This document shows positions 1 to 5,808 of a stretch of DNA of 6,809 bases, piece by piece (position 1 is the first letter of the stretch; each line of letters starts with the position of its first letter). The notes under the pieces were generated by a model, which saw only the letters and a list, made by a program, of their open reading frames with translations, was not told the origin of the DNA and searched no databases. A program made the translations under genes and the position numbers. The stretch is from JBEKHI01 sp050012355 (GTDB lineage: Bacteria > Actinomycetota > Actinomycetes > Streptosporangiales > Streptosporangiaceae): positions 1-6,809 of the forward strand of contig JBEKHI010000430.1 in assembly GCA_050012355.1 (NCBI GenBank), written 5' to 3'.

Positions 1-31
1 TACATAGGCGCCATCAGATGGCGCCTATGTA
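1..31 (-). terminator. Probable intrinsic terminator downstream of greA
   Basis: Bases 1-14 and 18-31 are exact reverse complements, giving a 14-bp perfect stem with a 3-base loop (CAG). The hairpin starts 25 bases past the greA stop codon, where a terminator is expected. Any U-tract for the greA direction would lie left of base 1 and cannot be seen. Actinobacterial terminators often lack a U-tract. It may also serve a convergent gene outside the window. Confidence 0.7.
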
Positions 32-56
32 GCATCGACACGAAGGGGTGAGCTGC

Positions 57-557
57 TCAGCCGCCCACGTAGGGGACGGCCTCCAGGATCTCCACCGAGG
101 CACTGCGGCCGTTCGGGAGCGTGTAGCTCGCCGAGTCGCCGACCTTCTTGCCGTTGATCGCTGAACCCAGCGGGCTCCTCGGCGAGTAGACATCGATCGG
201 GGAGCCGCTTTCCTCGCGGGAGGCGAGCAGGAAGGTGACCTCTTCGTCGTCGCCCTGGAAACGGATGGTCACCGTCATGCCGGGACCAACCACTCCGTCG
301 GCGCGGGGTGGGTCGCCGACCCGGGCATTCTCGAGGATGTGCTGAAGCTGGATGATGCGACCCTCGATCTTGCCCTGCTCTTCCTTGGCCGCGTGATAAC
401 CGCCGTTCTCTTTCAGATCTCCCTCTTCGCGGGCATCCTCGATCTTCTTGGCGATATCGAGGCGGCCCTGTCCAGAGAGGTGATCAAATTCCGCCTTGAG
501 CCGGTCGTACGCCTCCTGGGTCAGCCAGGTGAGGCTGTCATCACGCGTCTCGGTCAC
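57..557 (-). CDS. greA: Transcription elongation factor GreA
   Basis: GreA binds RNA polymerase through its secondary channel and stimulates cleavage of backtracked RNA, rescuing stalled complexes in the cytoplasm. The 166-residue product has the two-domain family layout. An N-terminal antiparallel coiled coil (about 10-82) carries the acidic tip motif AREEGDLKENGGYHAAKEEQ, in which D47 and E50 match the Mg-coordinating acidic pair of the family. A C-terminal FKBP-like domain (about 88-166) contains SPRSPLG and ends in LPNGRSASVEILEAVPY, both typical of actinobacterial GreA. I chose the GTG at 557 because GAGGAG lies 5 bases upstream and the product then begins VTETRDDSLTWLTQEAY, as in relatives. 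The GTG at 563 lies inside that Shine-Dalgarno sequence. The gene is divergent from mca. Identification is firm; only the start carries doubt. Confidence 0.96.
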   Translation of the reverse strand: MTETRDDSLTWLTQEAYDRLKAEFDHLSGQGRLDIAKKIEDAREEGDLKENGGYHAAKEEQGKIEGRIIQLQHILENARVGDPPRADGVVGPGMTVTIRFQGDDEEVTFLLASREESGSPIDVYSPRSPLGSAINGKKVGDSASYTLPNGRSASVEILEAVPYVGG

Positions 558-562
558 GGGCA

Positions 563-568
563 CTCCTC
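563..568 (-). promoter_or_regulatory. Ribosome binding site of greA
   Basis: On the minus strand GAGGAG stands 5 bases before the GTG at 557. Its last base is the G of the upstream GTG (563-561), so that codon is unlikely to be the start. Confidence 0.65.
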
Positions 569-684
569 AGTACTGAGCAGGTCTATCTTGCGCGAGCCGG
601 GCCGTGACTGGCCCCGCTCTGGGGGTAATCTCTTGAGCCTACAAGGGTCGGTCATCGCTGAGAACTAGTCAAATGCGGTTCGCC

Positions 685-712
685 GGGAATGTCTGCCCCT
701 GGAGGGGATGTT
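685..712 (+). promoter_or_regulatory. Candidate SigR/SigH-type promoter of mca
   Basis: GGGAAT (685-690) and GTT (710-712) are separated by 19 bases. This fits the GGAAT-N18/19-GTT pattern I recall for SigR of Streptomyces and SigH of mycobacteria, the sigma factors of the thiol-oxidative stress response. Transcription would begin near 719-722, leaving a leader of about 55 bases before the mca GTG at 776. In Streptomyces coelicolor mca is reported as a SigR target, so motif, spacing and gene agree. The base before GTT is T rather than the preferred C, and the spacing is at the long end. The site is inferred by eye, not measured. Confidence 0.6.
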
Positions 713-763
713 TCGCCCAGTGGTGGGAAAACAGTGGTGGCACTTTTCGCTCCCAGAGGTAAC

Positions 764-769
764 AGGAGG
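764..769 (+). promoter_or_regulatory. Ribosome binding site of mca
   Basis: AGGAGG, a perfect Shine-Dalgarno sequence, ends 6 bases before the GTG at 776. It decides the start of mca in favour of 776 over the ATG at 689, which has no such site. Confidence 0.85.
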
Positions 770-775
770 CCCGGA

Positions 776-1654
776 GTGACCTTCCGCCTGATGGCGGTGC
801 ACGCGCACCCGGACGACGAGTCCAGCAAGGGCGCGGCGACTATGGCGAAATACGTCCGCGAGGGCGCCGAGGTTCTAGTGGTCACGATGACCGGCGGCGA
901 ACGTGGGGACATTCTCAACCCGGCCATGGAACGCCCGGAAATCAAGGGGAATCTGCCCGCTATCCGCCGCGCCGAGATGGACCAGGCACGAGCGATCCTG
1001 GGCGTGCGGCAGGAGTTCATGGGCTTCGTCGACTCCGGGCTCCCGGAGGGGGATCCGTTGCCGCCGCTGCCGGAGGGCAGCTTCGCGGTGACGCCGCTCG
1101 AGACGGCCGCCAGGCCGCTCGTCGAGGCGGTCCGGCGGTTCCGCCCGCACGTGCTGCTCGCTTACGACGAGAGCGGCGGCTACCCGCACCCGGATCACAT
1201 CAAGGCGCACGAGGTGGCGATCAGGGCCTTCGACGCGGCGGCCGACCCGGACGCTTATCCGGGCACCGGGGAGCCGTGGCAGCCACTGAAGATGTACTAC
1301 TTCGTCACGTTCCACGAGGCGAAGTTCCGCGCGCTGCACGACGAGATGGTCCGCCGTGGCCTGGAGTCTCCGTACGTCAAGATGGTCGAGGAGCGGGCCG
1401 AACGCGCGTCGAAGCGGGAGACCCCGGCAATCACCACCCGCATCGAATGCGCTGACTACTTCGAGATAAGAGACCAGGCACTCCTGGCCCACGCGACTCA
1501 GATAGACCCGGACGGCGCGTGGTTCGCCTGCCCGCGTGACGTCCAGGCAACCGCGTGGCCGACCGAGGACTATCATCTAGCTAGGTCGCTCGTGGACACC
1601 GAGCTACCGGAAGATGATCTGTTCGCGGGTATCCGGGAAAGTGTGACGCTTTGA
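776..1654 (+). CDS. mca: Mycothiol S-conjugate amidase (Mca)
   Basis: Mca is a cytoplasmic zinc amidase. It cleaves mycothiol S-conjugates to a mercapturic acid, which is exported, and GlcN-inositol, which is recycled into mycothiol; it thus detoxifies electrophiles and some antibiotics. The 292-residue product belongs to the PIG-L/LmbE deacetylase family. The metal-site motif AHPDDE lies at 10-15 (H11 and D14 as likely zinc ligands, D13 as likely general base) and PHPDH at 137-141 (H141 ligand, H138 catalytic by analogy with MshB). DESSKGAA following the first motif, VDSGLPEGDPLPPLPEG, QIDPDG and SLVDTxLPEDDLFAG at the C terminus mark Mca rather than its paralogue MshB. The GTG start is supported by AGGAGG 6 bases upstream and by family length. 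The upstream ATG at 689 lies before the expected transcript start. The stop overlaps the next small gene, suggesting coupling. Confidence 0.95.
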   Translation: MTFRLMAVHAHPDDESSKGAATMAKYVREGAEVLVVTMTGGERGDILNPAMERPEIKGNLPAIRRAEMDQARAILGVRQEFMGFVDSGLPEGDPLPPLPEGSFAVTPLETAARPLVEAVRRFRPHVLLAYDESGGYPHPDHIKAHEVAIRAFDAAADPDAYPGTGEPWQPLKMYYFVTFHEAKFRALHDEMVRRGLESPYVKMVEERAERASKRETPAITTRIECADYFEIRDQALLAHATQIDPDGAWFACPRDVQATAWPTEDYHLARSLVDTELPEDDLFAGIRESVTL

Positions 1655-1812
1655 TTCATCTCCTCGCCGCAAGCTCGAGCTCGGACGACGCGCTCTCCGG
1701 CACGCTCGCGTTCCTCGTCGTGGCCGGGATCGGCATCGTGCTGGTGTTCCTGCTCCGCTCGATGAACAAGCAGTTCAAGAAGCTCGGCCCGCCCCCGGAG
1801 GACCCGCAGTAG
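1651..1812 (+). CDS. Small single-pass membrane protein, function unknown
   Basis: This 53-residue frame starts with TTG at 1651, overlapping the mca stop TGA in the four bases TTGA, and ends with TAG at 1810-1812. The product has a short Ser/Asp-rich head (about 1-17), one hydrophobic segment (18-35, TLAFLVVAGIGIVLVFLL) and a basic tail (RSMNKQFKKL, then PPPEDPQ). The positive-inside rule predicts an outside N terminus and a cytoplasmic tail. Actinobacteria commonly encode a small membrane protein directly after mca (Rv1083 in M. tuberculosis), and membrane anchor plus position match that gene. Its role is not known to me. No strong Shine-Dalgarno is visible; overlap with mca suggests translational coupling. 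The start is uncertain, but no other start codon lies just upstream in this frame. Confidence 0.75.
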   Translation: MIHLLAASSSSDDALSGTLAFLVVAGIGIVLVFLLRSMNKQFKKLGPPPEDPQ

Positions 1813-1821
1813 CATCGCTAG

Positions 1822-4737
1822 ATGCGAGTGGTCCATGGGCTCTGGGTGCGCGGCGCGCTGGCCCTGTGGGCGGAAGATGGCGACGCCCGGCAGCCGGCCA
1901 AACCGAAGCCGGGCACGCACCCGTTCGCGGTACGGCATGCCGAGCTCGCCCGGTCCTATCCGGGCGCGAGCGTATCGGTACTGACCCTGCAACTGCCCAC
2001 CTCGGGTACCCGCCCGGTCCCGTCTGACGGAAGCGACACCGGTGCGCGCAAGCTCGCCAGCTGGCAAGTACCCGCGCTGCTGTTCACCTCGTCGCGGGCG
2101 CTCGAACTACTCGAGGACCCGGGCGCGCCGCGTTACCTGGCGGCCGTCGCCAGGTTCGCCGCCGACCTCGCCGAACGCGGCAAGGTGCTTCCTGTCCTGG
2201 TTCGCGAACGCGGCGGTTATGCCGCCCGCTGGCGCCCGGTGCTGTCCGGCCCGGACGCCACCCACGCCCGCGACCTAGCGCACGCCATGCCGCCGCTGCT
2301 GCGCGCGGCAGTGAAGGGGGATGGGGAGGCGGGCGGGACGGACGCCGGAGCAGTACTCACCGACGCACTCCAGGCACTCACCGACGCCGCCGCTCGCCGT
2401 AGCCTGCCGACCGGTCTCATCGCCGCCAGAACTTCCACCATTCCAGAACGATGGATTCAGGGTCTCACCGGCACCGACGCCGCCGTCCTGGTGGACGGAC
2501 CCGCCGAGGAATCGGCCGCCGCGAGCCTCGCCGGGGAACTCGACGACTGGCTGGCCACCGCCAGCGCCCCGTCCGGCCCGGCCCGCGTCTCCTTCCGCCT
2601 GGTCGAGCCAACGGAAGAAGACGAGGACGACTGGAGCGTCGAGCTGGCGCTGCAGTCCGCGGAAGACCCCAGCCTGCTGGTTCCGGCCGCCGACGTGTGG
2701 GCCGGGACGTCAAACGACGACTGGCTCGGCGCCGGCTCGGTCCAGTCGCTGTTGACTGGGCTCGGCCGCGCGGCGCGGCTGTTCCCCGCGTTGCAGTCAG
2801 CGCTGCTGGAGGCCGCGCCAACCGCCGTTATGGTCGATATGGCGGGTGCACTGGCGTTCTTGCGTGAGCACGGACCGTTGCTGTCCGGCGCTGGGTTTGG
2901 CGTGCGACTGCCCGACTGGGCGCGCAAGGCGCGACTGGGGCTGAAGCTCACCACCCGGTCCGCGTCGCCGTCCCCGGCGTCGGTGACGGCGCCGAAGTTC
3001 GGCATGGCGGACATCCTCGAGTTCAAGTACGAGGTGGCAGTCGGAGACCTGACGCTGTCCGAGGACGAGCTCGCGGAACTCGCCGCGATGAAGGTGCCGC
3101 TGGTCCGGCTGCGCGGCCAGTGGGTGGAACTCGACGACCGGCACGTCAAGGCCGCGCTGAAGTTCCTGGAGCGGGGCCGGTCCGGCACCATGACGGCCGC
3201 CGAGGCGCTGAACGCGGGCCTGCACGCCTCCGTCGACGGCATCCCCATCGCCGAAGTGGCCGCCGACGGCTGGCTCGGCGACCTGCTGTCTGGTGAGGCG
3301 GACCGGCGGCTGGAACCTGTCCCGGCGCCGGCGGGATTCCACGGGACGCTGCGGCCCTACCAGGAGCGCGGGCTCGCCTGGCTGTCGTTCCTCGACCGGC
3401 TCGGCCTCGGCGCGGTGCTCGCCGACGACATGGGCCTCGGCAAGACCATCCAGCTGCTCTCGCTGGCGGCCGCTTCGGCCGGGCCGACGCTGCTGGTGTG
3501 CCCGATGTCGCTGGTGAGCAACTGGCAACGAGAGGCGGCCCGGTTCACGCCGGACCTGCGGGTGCATGTGTACCACGGCGCCGACCGTGAGCTACAGGAT
3601 GCGGACCTGGTGATCACCACGTATCAGATCGCCGCCCGGGACCGCGACGCGCTGGCTGGGGTCGAGTGGTCCCGCGTTGTCTGCGACGAGGCGCAGAACA
3701 TCAAGAACCACGCCACCCGGCAGGCGGCGGCCGTCCGCGCGCTGCCCGCCAGGTCCAGGATCGCGCTGACCGGGACCCCGGTGGAAAACCGGCTGTCCGA
3801 GCTGTGGTCGATCATGGACTTCACCAACCCCGGCCTGCTCGGCTCGTCGACCAGCTTTCGTGAGACGTTCGCCATCCCAGTTGAGCGGCACTCCGACGAC
3901 GAGGCCACCGCGCGGCTGGCCCGGATCACCGGGCCGTTCGTGCTGCGCCGCCTGAAGACCGACAAGTCGATCATCGCCGACCTGCCCGACAAGCAGGAGA
4001 TCAAGGTCTGGTGCAACCTCACGCCGGAGCAGGCCTCGCTGTACACCGCGACCGTCACCGACATGATGGCCCGTATCGAGTCGGCCGAGGAAGATATCGA
4101 ACGGCGCGGGCTGGTGCTGGCGACCATGGCCAAGCTCAAGCAGGTCTGCAACCATCCGGCGCACCTGCTCGGCGACGGCTCCCGGCTCGATGGCCGGTCG
4201 GGCAAGCTGGCGCGGCTCGAGGAGATCTGCGACGAGATCGTCGCCGACGGCGAGAAGGCGCTGTGCTTCACGCAGTACGCCGAGTTCGGCAAGATGCTCC
4301 GGCCGTACCTGGAGGCACGGCTCGGCTGCCCGGTGCTTTTCCTGTATGGCGGCATGTCGAAGAAGCGGCGGGATGAGGCGATCGCGCGGTTCAACGCGCT
4401 GGACGAGCCGGCGATCTTCCTGCTGTCGCTGAAGGCGGGTGGCACCGGACTTAACCTGACGGCGGCCAACCACGTCATCCATTTCGACCGCTGGTGGAAC
4501 CCGGCGGTGGAGGACCAGGCGACCGACCGCGCCTTCCGCATCGGCCAGCAGCGCGACGTCCAGGTGCGCAAGTTCGTCTGCGCCGGCACGCTGGAAGAGC
4601 GGATCGACGCGATGATCGAGGAAAAGAAAGCACTGGCTCGCCGGGTTATCGGCACCGGAGAGAGCTGGGTCACGTCGTTGTCGGTAGCCGAGCTCCGCGA
4701 CGTGCTCGCGCTCTCTCCCGAGGCGGTGACGGCATGA
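1822..4737 (+). CDS. SNF2-family helicase/translocase (HelZ-like)
   Basis: This is a 971-residue SF2 ATPase of the SNF2 group, expected to use ATP to translocate on double-stranded DNA. The N-terminal third is family-specific and variable. A region at about 345-470 (GFGVRLPDW, FKYEVAVGDLTLSEDELAELA, LVRLRGQWVELD) matches the bacterial SNF2-associated domain (DUF3670). The ATPase core follows: LRPYQERGLAWL, Walker A in DDMGLGKT (535-542), DEAQ box (622-625), LTGTPVEN (649-656). The C-terminal helicase lobe has FTQY (816-819), the GGTGLNL motif (873-879) and motif VI DQATDRAFRIGQ (898-909). All motifs are intact. The closest mycobacterial counterpart I know is HelZ (Rv2101). The gene begins 9 bases after the small membrane gene and overlaps the SWIM gene by ATGA. 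ATG at 1822 has no good Shine-Dalgarno (GGAGG ends 20 bases upstream) and sits in a small hairpin, so GTG at 1828 is an alternative. The biological role is unproven. Confidence 0.93.
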   Translation: MRVVHGLWVRGALALWAEDGDARQPAKPKPGTHPFAVRHAELARSYPGASVSVLTLQLPTSGTRPVPSDGSDTGARKLASWQVPALLFTSSRALELLEDPGAPRYLAAVARFAADLAERGKVLPVLVRERGGYAARWRPVLSGPDATHARDLAHAMPPLLRAAVKGDGEAGGTDAGAVLTDALQALTDAAARRSLPTGLIAARTSTIPERWIQGLTGTDAAVLVDGPAEESAAASLAGELDDWLATASAPSGPARVSFRLVEPTEEDEDDWSVELALQSAEDPSLLVPAADVWAGTSNDDWLGAGSVQSLLTGLGRAARLFPALQSALLEAAPTAVMVDMAGALAFLREHGPLLSGAGFGVRLPDWARKARLGLKLTTRSASPSPASVTAPKFGMADILEFKYEVAVGDLTLSEDELAELAAMKVPLVRLRGQWVELDDRHVKAALKFLERGRSGTMTAAEALNAGLHASVDGIPIAEVAADGWLGDLLSGEADRRLEPVPAPAGFHGTLRPYQERGLAWLSFLDRLGLGAVLADDMGLGKTIQLLSLAAASAGPTLLVCPMSLVSNWQREAARFTPDLRVHVYHGADRELQDADLVITTYQIAARDRDALAGVEWSRVVCDEAQNIKNHATRQAAAVRALPARSRIALTGTPVENRLSELWSIMDFTNPGLLGSSTSFRETFAIPVERHSDDEATARLARITGPFVLRRLKTDKSIIADLPDKQEIKVWCNLTPEQASLYTATVTDMMARIESAEEDIERRGLVLATMAKLKQVCNHPAHLLGDGSRLDGRSGKLARLEEICDEIVADGEKALCFTQYAEFGKMLRPYLEARLGCPVLFLYGGMSKKRRDEAIARFNALDEPAIFLLSLKAGGTGLNLTAANHVIHFDRWWNPAVEDQATDRAFRIGQQRDVQVRKFVCAGTLEERIDAMIEEKKALARRVIGTGESWVTSLSVAELRDVLALSPEAVTA

Positions 4738-5801
4738 GCCCGTTCTTTGAGCCGGCCCGTCCGCTGCCCGCCGACGGCATCCGGGCCAAGTCCCGGCGCG
4801 GTGCGATCGGCGAGCAGTGGTGGTCCCGGCGGTTCATCGCCGTGCTCGAGTCGGTGATCTCGTCTGGCCGCCTCACCCGGGGCCGTAACTACGCTCGCTC
4901 CGGCCAGGTGCTCGAGTTCGCGCTCTCGCCCGGCGCTGTGACGGCGCGGGTGCAGGGCTCCCGGCCGACCCCGTACCGGGTGCATTTGCAGGTCGATCCG
5001 CTGACCGATTCGCAGTGGGACGCGGTTGAGCAGCGGCTGAATTCACAGGCGCTGTTCCGGGCGAAGCTGCTCGCGGGGGAGATGCCGCACGAGATCGAGG
5101 AGGTCTTCGCCTCGTGCGGGACCCCGTTGTTTCCGGCCACATCCGATGATCTCGGCATGGATTGCGACTGCCCGGACTGGCAGGTTCCCTGCAAGCACCT
5201 CGCCGCGGTCTGCTACGTGCTGGCCGAGGCGTTCGACAGCGACCCGTTCGGCATGCTGGCCTGGCGCGGCCGGGGTCGCGACGCCCTGCTGGCCGATCTG
5301 CGCCCAGCGCCCGCCTCGTTCTCCATCGACGTGCCGGGGGTGCCGCTGGAGGACTGCCTGGAGGACTTCTGGTCGCCGGCCCGGTTGCGGCCGCTGCCCG
5401 TGACGCCGTCGGCCGCCCCTGACCTCCTGCTACGGCTATTCGACCCGCCCGCGGTAACGCTCGCCGGCCGGCCGCTCCGCGATGTCCTGGCCCCCGCCTA
5501 CCAGCAGCTAGCCGAGCATCCTGGTGGACTCCCTCCCGCGCCGCCTCCCGCGCCGCCTCCCGGCCCCGAGAGGACACGGCGGCGGCCGGAGGCATCTTCT
5601 CCCGGGTTAACACACTCCGGCCACCCGACATATCACGACATCGCGGGCGGGAAAGGTGTGCGAACCCGGGAGAAGATGCGCGGCCGCCAGCCAGCAGGCC
5701 TGGGTCGGCTGCCGCGACGCAGCGTCGGCGCCGCCCGGCACGGGCTGCCTGACCAGCGAGGAGAGCGCCAAAACTCAATGGAAGGCAACGGCGACCGGTA
5801 A
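4734..5801 (+). CDS. SWIM zinc-finger protein with atypical C-terminal tail
   Basis: The 355-residue product contains a SWIM zinc finger, CDCPDWQVPCKH at 144-155, with C144, C146, C153 and H155 in the CxC-x6-CxH pattern that binds zinc and is thought to contact DNA or protein partners. The N-terminal part (about 20-75, GEQWWSRRFIAVLE, RGRNYARSGQVLEF, ARVQGSRPTPYRV) and the region after the finger (AAVCYVLAEAFDSDPFGMLAWRGRGRD) are typical of the actinobacterial proteins encoded beside SNF2 helicases (compare Rv2102). The ATG at 4734 overlaps the helicase stop (ATGA), implying coupled translation and a joint function. Residues 1 to about 262 look like the normal protein. Residues 263-355 are a Pro/Arg/Gly-rich run encoded by a 12-base tandem repeat and then the palindrome at 5578-5692. 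The true ancestral C terminus may have been lost or overwritten. Confidence 0.88.
   Translation: MSPFFEPARPLPADGIRAKSRRGAIGEQWWSRRFIAVLESVISSGRLTRGRNYARSGQVLEFALSPGAVTARVQGSRPTPYRVHLQVDPLTDSQWDAVEQRLNSQALFRAKLLAGEMPHEIEEVFASCGTPLFPATSDDLGMDCDCPDWQVPCKHLAAVCYVLAEAFDSDPFGMLAWRGRGRDALLADLRPAPASFSIDVPGVPLEDCLEDFWSPARLRPLPVTPSAAPDLLLRLFDPPAVTLAGRPLRDVLAPAYQQLAEHPGGLPPAPPPAPPPGPERTRRRPEASSPGLTHSGHPTYHDIAGGKGVRTREKMRGRQPAGLGRLPRRSVGAARHGLPDQRGERQNSMEGNGDR
5533..5562 (+). repeat. 12-base tandem repeat (PPAP-coding)
   Basis: The unit CTCCCGCGCCGC occurs twice in tandem (5533-5544, 5545-5556), followed by a half copy (5557-5562). In the SWIM frame it yields a Pro/Ala run, and since 12 is a multiple of three, copy-number change would keep the frame. 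It marks the point where similarity to usual SWIM proteins appears to fade. Confidence 0.8.
5578..5692. repeat. Large imperfect palindrome, possible bidirectional terminator or small mobile element
   Basis: The core arms GCATCTTCTCCCGGGTT (5592-5608) and its exact reverse complement (5663-5679) are separated by 54 bases. Outward, GGCGGCCG (5581-5588) pairs with 5681-5688 after a 3-versus-1-base bulge, and GGC (5578-5580) with GCC (5690-5692). Inward, CACAC (5611-5615) pairs with GTGTG (5656-5660) after two mismatches, and CCCG (5624-5627) can pair with CGGG (5644-5647). The apex carries CGACAT twice (5626-5631, 5636-5641). There is no T-tract on either side. GCGGCCG also occurs as a direct repeat at 5582-5588 and 5680-5686, which could be a target-site duplication, but the motif is itself nearly palindromic. 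Both a transcription-stopping hairpin and a MITE-like element remain possible. Confidence 0.8.
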
Positions 5802-5808
5802 AGAGGCC

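Noticed and set aside
558..563. GTG 563 as the start of greA
   Set aside because: It overlaps the only good Shine-Dalgarno sequence; GTG 557 is correctly spaced and gives the family N terminus.
339..668. Plus-strand frame antisense to greA
   Set aside because: It is a shadow of greA; its apparent hydrophobic start comes from the complement of the coiled-coil codons.
633..669. TTGAGC near 633 as a housekeeping -35 for mca, and mirror candidates for greA
   Set aside because: No TANNNT -10 at 16-18 bases was found on either strand.
689..775. ATG 689 as the start of mca (321 residues)
   Set aside because: It adds 29 residues with no family likeness, has no Shine-Dalgarno, and lies inside the putative promoter; GTG 776 has a perfect AGGAGG at ideal distance.
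4494..4733. Start of the SWIM frame at 4494
   Set aside because: This part is the shadow of the SNF2 3' end in another frame; family similarity begins at MSPFFEPARPLP (4734).
5607..5636. TTAACA-N18-TATCAC as a promoter for the acylase
   Set aside because: The -10 lacks the conserved final T, and both boxes fall in or near the stem of the palindrome; support is too weak.
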